DNA of 64,000 bases from an uncultured Bacteroidales bacterium (lineage in GTDB: Bacteria; Bacteroidota; Bacteroidia; Bacteroidales; Muribaculaceae), in NCBI GenBank assembly GCA_900544535.1, contig UQVH01000002.1, positions 105,832 through 169,831 of the forward strand, in the 5' to 3' direction. The position numbers were made by a program, and so were the translations under genes. Numbering within the stretch: position 1 is the stretch's first letter; the number at the start of each line of letters is the position of its first letter. Under the pieces are notes generated by a model. That model did no database searches. It was given only the letters and a program-made list of their open reading frames with translations, and was not told the DNA's origin. Positions 41,670 to 51,829 of the stretch are shown here, piece by piece.

Positions 41670-43979
41670 TCAGAACGGATAGCCGATGGCAAGATGGAAA
41701 GCCAATGATTTTTTGAAGGATTCCATATTGTAGTAGCCTCGCTTGCCAGTGTCATAGGGAGCATGTATTCCAATACCGAGATCGCCTCGTATGACGAGCA
41801 TCGAAATGTCAAATCTAAGCCCGACACCTGTGCCAAGAGCGAGATCCTTGAAAAAGGTTTTTGCATGCAATTGACCGCCGGGACGAGAAGCTTCCTTTTT
41901 TAATGTCCACACATTTCCTGCATCAAGGAAAAGGGCGCCGTGAAGCGGGCCGAGAATCGGAAACCTATATTCAGTATTGGCTATAAATGTAAAGGTCCCT
42001 GTCTGGTCAAAATAACCGTTGACCTGATCAGCGGGAGCGCGGTAGGAACCGGGGCCGATTGATCGGACAGTAAAAGCACGGACTGAATTGGCTCCTCCAC
42101 AGTAAAACTGTTCGCTGTACGGTACCTGAGAAGAATTTCCGTAGGCATGAGCCGCACCGGACCCCAGACGGCTGACAAGCCAGTGATTGCCGCCGAGCCG
42201 TCGGCCATAGACAATCTGCGCATAACCCTTCACAAATTGTGAGAATGGGGTTCTGAATAGCGTCTTCTCCCCTTTTTTGCCACATAGCTCATAGATAGAC
42301 CAGAAAATATTGCCGGCCTCCTGCACACTGACCTGAATATTGAACGTATGGTTACGCAATGTTCTGTCATAGACAAAACTATAAGACATCTGTGGTATGT
42401 ACTGACTTTGGAAACTCAGCGCAATCGCCGGATTGGCATTCATAATGGAGTCAAATACCGGGGTAGTATGCTGCAATTTGTTGTATGTCAACTTAAAGGG
42501 GGTGAAAGTATTTGATATGTATTTGGAAGACTGCCAGTCATACGAAATTCCGGCATTGAACTGGCTGAGCTTGAAATAATGAGGCCTGTTCAACAGATCG
42601 GCGCCCAATGTGATCCTCGTCCAGTTCACTTCCCTTCGGGATCGCGGGATGAAACGAGGAGCAATCAGTCTTGGGAAAGCCAGCGTACCGTTCAGCCCGA
42701 TTTCATAGGAATTGAATACGGAATTATGTTTACCGGAACCGGTTTGCCATTCATAAGCACCTGTCAATGACACCGTGAGAAGTTCTCCTCCACCGAAAAG
42801 ATTACGGTTTGTCAGTCCAAGAGTCAGACCGGGGCCAAGATAAGAATTAGATTTTGACGAAACATTGGCTTCAACAGATGCTTCAAGAGGCTTGTCGTAA
42901 GTACATTCGATCACTACGTCAAGCAATCTGTCTTCTCTGTGCAATGTATCGGGGATTACATTAATATTGATATTGTTGAAAATACCGAGACGCGCCAGTC
43001 TTGTTTGTGTAATATTCATCTGGCGCACTGAAAAAGTACGTCCCTGCCTGAACACAATGCACGATGGTATCAGCCCGTCGCGAAGTCTTGACGGCAGATA
43101 ACGGATCAAAGTCCCTTTATCTGTTCTCGTAGTGTCGGCAGTTCCTCCCCCCTTGTTACGGTATATAAAAGTAGTGATCTCACCTGTTCGATAGCGGCTG
43201 AGAGCCATCGCCGGAGTATTGTCAGCGATATCGAGTTTCAGGGCTATGTTACCGCGGTTGATAGTGCTGTCAGCAAGATACTGTATATAGTCCGGACGGA
43301 AAAAGTAATAGCCGCGGTTGCGGACCGCATTGGCTATATCAACACGTAAAGCCGCGAGTGAGTCGGTGGAATAACGGGAACCGATCTGGAGATATTTCGA
43401 TCTTTTGGCAACAGAATCAATCAAATGATTCAGATGAAGAGTGTCAGGCAGTAATATGATCGAATCCAGCAAATATGGCTTCCCGGCTTCAATCCGGTAA
43501 AGAATTGAAGCTTTCTTCTTATTGCGCTTCTGGATGAGTTCATACGAAGAAGCACCTGAGAAATAGCCGTTGTTGTCAAGAATCTGATCAAGCATGTGCA
43601 CTCTGACCTCAGGACGCACATCGCTGACTAACACCGGCTCTGCAGCCAATTTGTTGTAAATCCAGTGCTTCAGTCCCTTCGGAGGATTAGGCCAGTTATT
43701 ATAGACCCATAAGCCGAGCGGAAAAGGATAACGGACAGAAGCCGATCCCAAAAGAGAGTTGTTCGGCTTAACAGAAACAGCCTCCGTTAGCGACGACCGG
43801 ACATCATTAGGGAATTTTTTCTCCTCTGGAGAAGATATTTCCACCCCTTTAAGTCCCGTGTAAAGGATGTCATCCTTGCCAAGCCGTTTGGTTGTCGAGC
43901 AGCCTGACAGCAGCAGGCATGTAATCGACATGCAGATGATTGTCTTTTTCAAAGCTGTTAGTTTTTTAATTGTTGTCAT
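41670..43979 (-). CDS. tamL: TamL: BamA/TamA-family outer-membrane lipoprotein
   Basis: A 769-residue outer-membrane protein with a lipobox signal (SITCLLLSGCSTTKR), POTRA-like repeats in the N-terminal half and an Omp85 beta-barrel in the C-terminal half. The barrel signature region is YCGGANSVRAFTVRSIGPGSY, and the terminal strand ends FHLAIGYPF. A lipidated TamA homologue next to tamB is the TamL arrangement described for Bacteroidetes. With TamB it should help insert outer-membrane proteins or move lipids. It starts 6 bases after the tamB stop. Confidence 0.88.
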   Translation of the reverse strand: MTTIKKLTALKKTIICMSITCLLLSGCSTTKRLGKDDILYTGLKGVEISSPEEKKFPNDVRSSLTEAVSVKPNNSLLGSASVRYPFPLGLWVYNNWPNPPKGLKHWIYNKLAAEPVLVSDVRPEVRVHMLDQILDNNGYFSGASSYELIQKRNKKKASILYRIEAGKPYLLDSIILLPDTLHLNHLIDSVAKRSKYLQIGSRYSTDSLAALRVDIANAVRNRGYYFFRPDYIQYLADSTINRGNIALKLDIADNTPAMALSRYRTGEITTFIYRNKGGGTADTTRTDKGTLIRYLPSRLRDGLIPSCIVFRQGRTFSVRQMNITQTRLARLGIFNNININVIPDTLHREDRLLDVVIECTYDKPLEASVEANVSSKSNSYLGPGLTLGLTNRNLFGGGELLTVSLTGAYEWQTGSGKHNSVFNSYEIGLNGTLAFPRLIAPRFIPRSRREVNWTRITLGADLLNRPHYFKLSQFNAGISYDWQSSKYISNTFTPFKLTYNKLQHTTPVFDSIMNANPAIALSFQSQYIPQMSYSFVYDRTLRNHTFNIQVSVQEAGNIFWSIYELCGKKGEKTLFRTPFSQFVKGYAQIVYGRRLGGNHWLVSRLGSGAAHAYGNSSQVPYSEQFYCGGANSVRAFTVRSIGPGSYRAPADQVNGYFDQTGTFTFIANTEYRFPILGPLHGALFLDAGNVWTLKKEASRPGGQLHAKTFFKDLALGTGVGLRFDISMLVIRGDLGIGIHAPYDTGKRGYYNMESFKKSLAFHLAIGYPF

Positions 43980-43985
43980 AAACTG

Positions 43986-46900
43986 TCAGTCACGTCTTAT
44001 CCCGAAGAGTTCCCAAAGCGAATTCAGCTTCTTTTTCAGCACAAAACCGACGCCGGTCTGAGTGATCTCCCCTTCCAGAATACTTTCATATCCTGTATGT
44101 CGGAATATCTTTATGTACATCGATCCCGACTGGTTGAGCAGGTACTCAAACGATATGTCATTGATGAGATTCTGAGAGAAATTCTCGTCAGCATCAGCAT
44201 CAGTCGAATAATTGCCCCCGACAACGATTTTGAATCTGTCGTTAAAGAATGATTTGCTCACACGATAACTGTATGATGTCGTGGTTGATGTTGAGCCGGA
44301 ATAAGTTTTGTCATACTGGTCTATGCCGAATGAGATGTCAACGCCACGGATATTGCTGGCCGCCCACGAGTTAAGCTTAGATGTCAGGAACGAATACAGC
44401 TGGTTGCCGGACAGATTGGCATTGCCCTTTGTACCGGCGCCCGTATAGACGTTGTAAAGGAGCAGGTTCATAGCCTGATTTGCCCGTTGCTCAGCCGACA
44501 TTGAGGCGAGTTCGTTCTGAACAGTTATATCGTCATTTGTCGCAAGATCGAAAGCGACATTCATATTATCAAGGGAATTTGTCACTGACAGAATCACATC
44601 GAAATTGATCAGACGTGAATTCTGTCCGTCCTGAGTCACATTAGCTTTCATGACGTCCACAGCATGAATGTTCAGAATAGGATTCATCACGTCTCCGTTG
44701 AACGATATATATGATCCCTCCTGAAATTCAAATTGTTTCTCGCTCATGAAAGGCGGAGTATAACGGACAAAACCACTGTTGATATTGATGCGTCCGGTCA
44801 TTCTGTCGCCATTGAGTTCTGACATTGTAAATACGACATCTCCTTCAGGCTGCAGATTAATTTTATTTGATCCGTTGGATGACAGATCCACGTTGATTGT
44901 AGCTCCGCGATCAAGATGGAGAGCTGCCTCAAGTGCAAGCGCCATAGAATTTACAGTCAGTGAATCTGCCGTGGTCATATTGGTCGTGTCATTGAACTGT
45001 ACGAAATGCACCATATCCTCGGTATTTTGTGCCGAAAGTGTTTCAGCGCTCTCTGTCATCACATATGTCACATTTGTCTGAGGCAGAACCCGAAGATCGG
45101 CATCGATATTCAGAAAGCGCATGTTGCCTTTAGCAGTGGCATCTATATCCAGAAATGCCTTGCCGTAGACATCCGCACCACGCGCTCTCTGACTGTTGAC
45201 CACCTGTATATTGGATGCTTTAAGCCACAGATCCAAGCCCAGATTGGCAAGATTGCGGGCGTTGACAGTACCGTTGACATACAATGGATTCGCGTTGCAT
45301 CCCTTGATAGCGAAATTGCCGAAAGTGATGATACCGCTGTCTACCGGAATTTTCTCCTCCGAAAAACTAAAAGTAGTGCCAAGCATCTTTACTTTGACTG
45401 TCGTTGTGTCGAAATCAATAAATCCGTTGAAAACAGGTTTGCTCATATCGCCGGTGATTTTCATCTCTCCGTTAAGCATACCATTAACTGTCGCCATTCC
45501 TTGCGGAATGAACGGATTGACGACTCTCAAGGGAAATTTGATCATACGGAAATCCAACAGGAACGGCGTCCCGGATGTAGAATCGTTCAATACCCCTTGC
45601 GCCGTGACAGTCTTGACAGAGTCGACCATCAGACTGACATCAGCCATCAGTTTTCCGCTCTTGGTATTGGCGACATCGACGTCAAGATCAAACGTTCCGA
45701 CTCTTTCACGTCCATAAAACAGGTCGTTCAGCCCGACGGAACCTTTGCCTGTAAGGACTCCGTTGTCATAGCGGAAACGCATGTCCGCATTGAGATCGCC
45801 TTTGACGGGTGGCGCAAACGGATTAATCGACAACCAGTCCTGAAGATGGACTTGTGAAATCTGGAGTACGAGATCTTCCTGAACCGCATCCTCGCCATGG
45901 CTATGGCCGATAGAGTCGGCTCCTGCCGGGACTTCAGTGAAAAGTTTGATGAAACTCTTTTCGCCCATAAGCTCAAGATCTGCGTCCAGATGTTTATTTG
46001 CGAGATTGAAACTGATATAGTTGTTTTTGTTGAGAGTCCACGGCTTGTAAGCGATCGTTGGTTTCAGGGGCACAAATCGTACACTTACGACGCTGTCTTC
46101 AATCATGGCCGACAAGCCGATGTTAAAGCCTTTCTCACCTTTTATATTTGTCTGATTCATATAGGCTGTCAGCCGGTTGATACCGGCAAATCCGTTTAAT
46201 GTCACATGAGCGAAGTCGTCAAACGTACCGGGGCGGTTGTTTATGGTCGCATGATAAATCAGATAGTCCCCATGCTGGATTGCATTCAGCGATATAGAAT
46301 CCAGCTTAGTGCTTCCAGTCGAAAATTCGGTTATAAATGTACTGAATGACAGGACGCTGTCGTTATGTACACCAGCGTTCAGATGGCTAAACTCGGTTTT
46401 TGCACTTTCACGGAGGTATGATGACGCGACATTATCGTGCCCCATATCAAGCAGCATATCGAAATGCGGGAATATCGAATGGAGTCTGTCGACATTGACA
46501 CGCATACTGTCGAGCTGTTGTGTCACCTCGCTCATTCCTGCGGTCAGACCGTTGATAAATGTAAATAGCGAAACCGAGGAATTCAGACTCAGATTCAAAT
46601 CGCCGTTTACAAGGGCGGCATTCAACAGTGAATCTGACGAATTCAGATCAAGGGCGATTGGTTTGGGCGATACTATATCGAGGCCGGGCAAATTCCAGGT
46701 CAGATGAGATATGTCAGCGGTCGCATCAATCGCCTGTGTATTAAGATTGAAATATCCCTTTGATCCGAGATCGAGAGTGCCACGATTAAGTGAATCCGAA
46801 AGCCCCAGAGCCATAAGGTTGAGATTCCGGACATCTGAATTCAAATCCCAGCGGACGGTGTCACCGTCAAGACGAGCGTCAAAACGTACAGTCGCGTCAG

Positions 46901-48722
46901 CATTAAAATTAGAGCTCTCAAGTATTCCGGTAGCATTCCCGTCATGCAAAGACGCATCTAAAGCAATATCCTTGTATACAGCTTTATTGTACTCGATTTC
47001 ATGAACTTTTATGTTGGCGTCGACGAAAGAACTGTTATTCATGGGATTATATCCTTTCCCGTCAACACTCAGCGAGCCTGTGACGCGGCCTATGCCGAGT
47101 TCGGGCATAAAGGCATCAACCGGGAAGTTGTTGATGTAAAACGTCAGATCGTAACCCTCTGACCTGCCGTTCCAATTGCCGTTGCCGGCAAGGCGCCCGT
47201 TGTCAGTTGTCAGATCGACATAACCTGAGACAAGGTTCGGTTGATAGTTTACAGTACCGCTGATACCGAGAGTAGGCACCCTCTTTATCGGGAGAAATGC
47301 AAATTGCCTGTCAGTAATAGTTGCAAGATTTCCTTCGACAGAAAGTTCGCCTCCGATTTTGTCGGAACTAAACGGATTGTCGATTTCTCCTTCGAGAGCC
47401 ACATGTGCCACCGGATTCATCCTCACATCCAGATTGTAGACATTCAGGCGACCTGACGTCCCGTCTATATCGGCAGACAGAGCTATCGGAGTCAACGGCT
47501 TCAATGTGCCGGCAAGATCAGGCATGACTTTGGATATTTCCTTGGGATCAATCCGTCCTGAGGCTTTAAGCATAAGCGGCAGATTGGGGTCGGTCATTAG
47601 ATCTCCCATTCCAATTCCGGCATCAAATCGCAGTGAAGAACCCGGAGTTTCGATTGAAAACCCGGATACAGCCATTGAATTTTGATCCATCGAGAAAGTT
47701 CCGTCTGCCAATATCTGCAGTCCGCAGAAATCATCGATTTTAAATTTTTTCAACGGGACATGGATAGATGTTCCCTGATTGAAAAATGAATTAACCTCAA
47801 TAGCTACCCCGGCCACATTAATATATTCCGGTGAGAAGCCTGAGACAGGAAGCGCACCTTTTTGTGCATAGAGTCCTCTCTGAGCGGTCAGCGTAATGGT
47901 ATCGGCAGAAATCGTCCACATCTCACTGTCCGATGAATTATCCGCGCCAGCTTTTTCAACCACGGTGTTATTTTGAGTCTCGGCAATTTCAGGATAAATA
48001 TAGGAAGCAGCGACACTGTCGACCTTAAGACTGCGCCCATATATTTTTTTCATTCCCATATCAACCGTTGCATCCGATAGTGACATCAGCTTTACATCAC
48101 ATCCTAAGGAATCAATCGTCGGAAGCATTTCCATCGAATAACTGAGATCCCGCAGATTGATCATCCCGGCTTTTATGATCATAGGTTTTGATGGCGTTGT
48201 ATCCGGCGGTGTGAAAGTGGAATCAGAAAGAATCCGTAGTTTTACCCGTACGCCGTCAATATCGGCACGAGATAAAGCTATATCCCCCTTCTTGAGATCT
48301 ATATCGGTGTCAGTAATGTCTGCTTTAGAGATATTGGCCCTTAGCCATATAATTGAATCGCTATTGCCCAACTGGTAAAAGCTATTTTCAAGCGATGCCC
48401 CGCCGACTTCTATCCGGCCGGTAAAAAGAGGCTTCAGTTTGACATTCACAGCGATAAGGCCGGATGTCAGCATCGTATCACCGTTGGCCTGAATGACAGT
48501 TGTGTTCTCAACTTTAAGGCGCAACGGAAACCCAAGACGCAATTTGCCGATCTCGACTTTCATCCCGGTTGACTTTGCCACTTGCTCGGTCGCAATCCCG
48601 ACAGCAAAATCCTGAACGAAGGGCACATAAAGCAGAACTGGTATGAGCATCAATAAGATCAGACTGCCCAATACCGTCCACAGAAATGCTTTAAGGAGTT
48701 TTTTACCAATCGTATGACTCAA
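43986..48722 (-). CDS. tamB: Translocation and assembly module protein TamB
   Basis: A 1,578-residue protein with an N-terminal membrane anchor (about 9-35), a very long AsmA/DUF490-like beta-helical region across the periplasm, and a C-terminal TamB domain (NLSGNQLYSFLTSKLNSWAA, then a closing FEYLLNQSGSMYIKIFRH). The repeated amphipathic strands are expected to form a lipid-conducting groove from inner to outer membrane. The length is typical for Bacteroidetes. It is co-transcribed with tamL and divergent from cdsA. Confidence 0.92.
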   Translation of the reverse strand: MSHTIGKKLLKAFLWTVLGSLILLMLIPVLLYVPFVQDFAVGIATEQVAKSTGMKVEIGKLRLGFPLRLKVENTTVIQANGDTMLTSGLIAVNVKLKPLFTGRIEVGGASLENSFYQLGNSDSIIWLRANISKADITDTDIDLKKGDIALSRADIDGVRVKLRILSDSTFTPPDTTPSKPMIIKAGMINLRDLSYSMEMLPTIDSLGCDVKLMSLSDATVDMGMKKIYGRSLKVDSVAASYIYPEIAETQNNTVVEKAGADNSSDSEMWTISADTITLTAQRGLYAQKGALPVSGFSPEYINVAGVAIEVNSFFNQGTSIHVPLKKFKIDDFCGLQILADGTFSMDQNSMAVSGFSIETPGSSLRFDAGIGMGDLMTDPNLPLMLKASGRIDPKEISKVMPDLAGTLKPLTPIALSADIDGTSGRLNVYNLDVRMNPVAHVALEGEIDNPFSSDKIGGELSVEGNLATITDRQFAFLPIKRVPTLGISGTVNYQPNLVSGYVDLTTDNGRLAGNGNWNGRSEGYDLTFYINNFPVDAFMPELGIGRVTGSLSVDGKGYNPMNNSSFVDANIKVHEIEYNKAVYKDIALDASLHDGNATGILESSNFNADATVRFDARLDGDTVRWDLNSDVRNLNLMALGLSDSLNRGTLDLGSKGYFNLNTQAIDATADISHLTWNLPGLDIVSPKPIALDLNSSDSLLNAALVNGDLNLSLNSSVSLFTFINGLTAGMSEVTQQLDSMRVNVDRLHSIFPHFDMLLDMGHDNVASSYLRESAKTEFSHLNAGVHNDSVLSFSTFITEFSTGSTKLDSISLNAIQHGDYLIYHATINNRPGTFDDFAHVTLNGFAGINRLTAYMNQTNIKGEKGFNIGLSAMIEDSVVSVRFVPLKPTIAYKPWTLNKNNYISFNLANKHLDADLELMGEKSFIKLFTEVPAGADSIGHSHGEDAVQEDLVLQISQVHLQDWLSINPFAPPVKGDLNADMRFRYDNGVLTGKGSVGLNDLFYGRERVGTFDLDVDVANTKSGKLMADVSLMVDSVKTVTAQGVLNDSTSGTPFLLDFRMIKFPLRVVNPFIPQGMATVNGMLNGEMKITGDMSKPVFNGFIDFDTTTVKVKMLGTTFSFSEEKIPVDSGIITFGNFAIKGCNANPLYVNGTVNARNLANLGLDLWLKASNIQVVNSQRARGADVYGKAFLDIDATAKGNMRFLNIDADLRVLPQTNVTYVMTESAETLSAQNTEDMVHFVQFNDTTNMTTADSLTVNSMALALEAALHLDRGATINVDLSSNGSNKINLQPEGDVVFTMSELNGDRMTGRININSGFVRYTPPFMSEKQFEFQEGSYISFNGDVMNPILNIHAVDVMKANVTQDGQNSRLINFDVILSVTNSLDNMNVAFDLATNDDITVQNELASMSAEQRANQAMNLLLYNVYTGAGTKGNANLSGNQLYSFLTSKLNSWAASNIRGVDISFGIDQYDKTYSGSTSTTTSYSYRVSKSFFNDRFKIVVGGNYSTDADADENFSQNLINDISFEYLLNQSGSMYIKIFRHTGYESILEGEITQTGVGFVLKKKLNSLWELFGIRRD

Positions 48723-48862
48723 GGCGCACTAAAATTAAAATGTTAAACAATCTGCTATATAAACCACAAATGTACAACAATTGTTTTAAAAATCCTTTAG
48801 AAAGTTAAATGTCCGGGATATGCCGAAGAATACATAGCAAAAAGCACTTAAAAGTCAAAAAA

Positions 48863-48894
48863 TTGCATCGTATAGTATTTTTTTGGTATTTTTG
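48863..48894 (+). promoter_or_regulatory. Promoter of cdsA
   Basis: TTG (48863-48865), 21 bases, then TATTTTTG (48887-48894), 16 bases before the chosen ATG. This supports the start at 48911 over the ATG at 48809. Confidence 0.65.
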
Positions 48895-48910
48895 CAGAAA
48901 TTATTTGAAA

Positions 48911-49771
48911 ATGAAAAATCTCATCTTACGCGCAATAACAGGAGCGATTTACGTCACCCTGATCTGTTTTTCAGTCTTGACCGGCGGTTGGTGCTATATC
49001 ATCTTCTTCGCCATAATCACCCTATTGGCCTTACAGGAATTCTATAATCTCTGTAACTCATCGACCGGAGGAGAAAACATCACGACTCTAATCGTGGATG
49101 TGACAGGCGGTGTGATATTGTGTGTCGGACTTGGTTGTGTCAATCTCGCACTTCTTTCACCTTTTACAAAAGCGGTTCTCGGCGGCACATTTTTTACCCT
49201 CTATATGCTCTATCTGATTGTACGCCTTGTAATTCAGTTGTATAATCATGAAAATTCGCCATTGACAAATCTGGCCTATTCTTATATGGGACAGATGTAT
49301 ATTGCATTGCCTCTCGGCATCATGTCAATGTTCTATACTTTTCCCGGTGGAAAATTCCTTTTGCTTGCAACATTTATAATGATCTGGCTCAATGACACCG
49401 GTGCTTTCTGTGTCGGTTCTCTCATTGGTAAACACAGACTTTTTCCGCGGATCTCACCTAAAAAATCGTGGGAAGGATTTGTCGGTGGCATTGTCTTTGC
49501 CATCGGAGCCGCATTCCTTTTCAAATTCGGTTTTCCACAATATTTCGAGGCGATCTCTCTGATCGGTCTTTGCGGACTTGGGGCTGTTGTCGGTGCATTT
49601 GCGACTTGGGGTGATCTCGCGGAATCACTCATAAAGCGGACTTTAGGGGTAAAAGATTCCGGGACAATATTGCCCGGTCACGGTGGAATACTGGACCGTA
49701 TCGACTCGTTGCTGTTAGTCATACCGTCCACGGTCCTTTACCTGACCGCCCTTATCCTATACGGATATTGA
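48911..49771 (+). CDS. cdsA: Phosphatidate cytidylyltransferase
   Basis: A 286-residue inner-membrane enzyme that makes CDP-diacylglycerol from CTP and phosphatidic acid. It has about eight membrane segments and the C-terminal family signature around KRTLGVKDSGTILPGHGGILDRIDS. The mid-protein SPKKSWEGFVGG is also diagnostic. The ATG at 48911 (MKNLILRAITGAIYV) gives the normal N-terminus. Confidence 0.95.
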   Translation: MKNLILRAITGAIYVTLICFSVLTGGWCYIIFFAIITLLALQEFYNLCNSSTGGENITTLIVDVTGGVILCVGLGCVNLALLSPFTKAVLGGTFFTLYMLYLIVRLVIQLYNHENSPLTNLAYSYMGQMYIALPLGIMSMFYTFPGGKFLLLATFIMIWLNDTGAFCVGSLIGKHRLFPRISPKKSWEGFVGGIVFAIGAAFLFKFGFPQYFEAISLIGLCGLGAVVGAFATWGDLAESLIKRTLGVKDSGTILPGHGGILDRIDSLLLVIPSTVLYLTALILYGY

Positions 49772-49818
49772 TTATCATTATATTCATTCATACTTACACA
49801 CTTAATATTTATTCAAAG

Positions 49819-51255
49819 ATGAAAAATTTTCTATGTATCACGGCATTGGGGATGGCTCTCGTCACCTCTTGCAGTCCGGGCAAAGAAACAGAAACCGTTG
49901 CCGATACCAATGATGATGTGATCCTTCATGCCTGGTCATGGTCCTTCGATACCATCGCGGCAAATATGAAAGAAATCGCCGACGCAGGTTATACCTATGT
50001 GCAGACCTCCCCGGCCAACACTTGCTTTGTAGGAGAAGATGGAGGAATGGCGCTCTTTTCAGCCGAAAGCGATTCTGTCAGAGGCAAATGGTATTATTAT
50101 TATCAGCCCACCGACTGGAAGATTGGCAATTATCTGCTTGGCACACGTGACCAGTTCAAGGCCATGATGGATAGTGCAAAGAAATATAATGTCAACGTAA
50201 TCGTCGACGTGCTTCCCAACCATACTGCTGTCGATCATACAGCGGTATTACCTGATCTCGACAATGCTGTTGGCGGACATGACAAACTATTCCATGCGAA
50301 TGGATTCAACCCGATCGAGGATTACAACGACCGTTATGAGTGCACCACAGGCATGATGGGTGGTCTTCCGGATGTCAATACCGAAAACCCCGATTTTCAG
50401 CATTATTATATGACATATGTCAATGATCTATTGAGCCTTGGAGTCAAGGGATTCCGTTATGACACAGCCAAACATATCGGACTTCCTTCCGATCCGCTCG
50501 ATTCACTTGCAGCACGTAACAATTTCTGGAATGTGGCGACCGGACGTGAGAGCGTCAAGGGGTTGCGGCTGGCTGTTCCTGCTGATTCATTATTTATATA
50601 TGGTGAAGTCCTTCAGGACAAGAATGTCAAGGAAACTGAATATGCAGAATACATGAATCTGACAGCAAGCGCCTACGGTCATGCTTTACGTACGGTTCTT
50701 GATAAAGCTGATTTCAACGCCGATTCCCTTCTTAATTGGCATCATCCGGTCGATGGCTCGAAACTTGTCACTTGGGTTGAATCGCATGATACATATGCTA
50801 ATGAACATGAATCGGCTGGTCTCAGCGATGAACAGATAAGAATGGGATGGGTGTTCCTGACCTCTCGTCAGAACGGCACTCCACTCTTTTTCAGTCGCCC
50901 GGCTGGAAGTTCACGAGAAAATTACTGGGGCAACAACCGTGTCGGCGCCCGTGGAAATGATGAATTCAAACATCCTGAAGTAGTGGCAGTCAACCAATTC
51001 CGCAAAGACATGAGCGGCAAGTCCGAGAAAATTGTAGCGGCTGACAATGGATCTGTAATAGAAGTCAATCGCGGCACTTCAGGCGCTGCGCTTATCAATA
51101 TCTCCGGCGACGTCCAGAATATCAGCGCTTTATCTACAACTCTGCCTGACGGCGAATATTCGGATCGCGTCCACAATTCGAAATTCACAGTTAAATCAGG
51201 GAAGATCAGTGGCTCGCTGGCACCCTTCACTTCATATCTGTTGTATGACAACTGA
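49819..51255 (+). CDS. GH13-family alpha-amylase lipoprotein
   Basis: A 478-residue glycoside hydrolase with a lipoprotein signal (lipobox cysteine C18 in LVTSCSPG). GH13 regions are VDVLPNHTA, GFRYDTAKH with nucleophile D215, YGEVLQ with acid/base E263, and VESHDT with D324. It ends in a small beta-domain. It should cut alpha-1,4-glucans at the cell surface or in the periplasm. No SusC/SusD genes are adjacent, so it is not in a classic polysaccharide utilisation locus. The ATG at 49819 gives the proper signal peptide. Confidence 0.9.
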   Translation: MKNFLCITALGMALVTSCSPGKETETVADTNDDVILHAWSWSFDTIAANMKEIADAGYTYVQTSPANTCFVGEDGGMALFSAESDSVRGKWYYYYQPTDWKIGNYLLGTRDQFKAMMDSAKKYNVNVIVDVLPNHTAVDHTAVLPDLDNAVGGHDKLFHANGFNPIEDYNDRYECTTGMMGGLPDVNTENPDFQHYYMTYVNDLLSLGVKGFRYDTAKHIGLPSDPLDSLAARNNFWNVATGRESVKGLRLAVPADSLFIYGEVLQDKNVKETEYAEYMNLTASAYGHALRTVLDKADFNADSLLNWHHPVDGSKLVTWVESHDTYANEHESAGLSDEQIRMGWVFLTSRQNGTPLFFSRPAGSSRENYWGNNRVGARGNDEFKHPEVVAVNQFRKDMSGKSEKIVAADNGSVIEVNRGTSGAALINISGDVQNISALSTTLPDGEYSDRVHNSKFTVKSGKISGSLAPFTSYLLYDN

Positions 51256-51280
51256 TCAGAACCGGTGATCTAATTTATAG

Positions 51281-51326
51281 CATAAGGCATTGACATCAAA
51301 GATGTTGATGCCTTATGAACTTTTTT
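51281..51326 (+). terminator. Strong terminator after the amylase gene
   Basis: A 17-bp stem with two G-U pairs (CATAAGGCATTGACATC with GATGTTGATGCCTTATG) around an AAA loop, 51281-51317, followed by TTTTTT at 51321-51326. Confidence 0.85.
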
Positions 51327-51374
51327 GATGCAGAAATTGTTAGCAAGTAGTAAACATATTTTAAAAAATAATTG

Positions 51375-51382
51375 TAAATTTG
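51375..51382 (+). promoter_or_regulatory. -7 element upstream of the winged-helix gene
   Basis: TAAATTTG matches TAnnTTTG. No clear TTTG lies 19-21 bases upstream. The 5' leader to the start at 51465 would be about 75 bases. Confidence 0.45.
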
Positions 51383-51464
51383 CGACTGATACTTGATTTC
51401 AGGGCAAAAGATAAGCCTAAACCTATACAACTAACCCTTTATTAAATATTTAAATTATTTCGAA

Positions 51465-51680
51465 ATGAACACTGACACTATTGGCTTAAACGCAGGAAGC
51501 GTGTGGGCTGCCCTTAACGAGGCGGATGCTCTTGGAACCAAACAGCTCAAAAAGATCGCTAAGATCAAGACTGACAAAGAACTTTTTGCTGCTCTCGGAT
51601 GGCTCGCCCGCGAAGGTAAAATCAACTTCGAGGAAAGTGAAGACGGCAAAGAGCTGATCATTTCGCTCGTACAGGGATAA
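51465..51680 (+). CDS. Small winged helix-turn-helix protein (DUF2582 family)
   Basis: A 71-residue protein forming almost exactly one winged-helix domain: NAGSVWAALNEAD, KQLKKIAKIKTDKELFAALGWLAREGKI and the wing NFEESEDGKELIISL. It matches the short wHTH proteins widespread in Bacteroidetes. It is probably a DNA-binding regulator, but the target is unknown. It stands alone between two terminators and has a long leader, suggesting a separately controlled and perhaps abundant protein. Confidence 0.85.
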   Translation: MNTDTIGLNAGSVWAALNEADALGTKQLKKIAKIKTDKELFAALGWLAREGKINFEESEDGKELIISLVQG

Positions 51681-51741
51681 AATGATTTATTATTGACAAT
51701 GATTATTTGAAACCGGATTTTACCGGGATAATTCTACTATA

Positions 51742-51777
51742 ACGGGTATGCCATCTTTTAAGAGTTGACATACCCGT
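51742..51777 (+). terminator. Hairpin after the winged-helix gene
   Basis: ACGGGTATG (51742-51750) and CATACCCGT (51769-51777) form a perfect 9-bp stem 61 bases after the stop, followed by a T-rich stretch (AATTTGATTTCTT). Confidence 0.6.
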
Positions 51778-51829
51778 AATTTGATTTCTTGGATATCCAG
51801 CATACCAATCTTATACATCACCACCTCCG

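Noticed and set aside
45006..45857. 283-codon frame antisense to tamB
   Set aside because: A shadow frame inside a long beta-rich gene, with no domain and no promoter.
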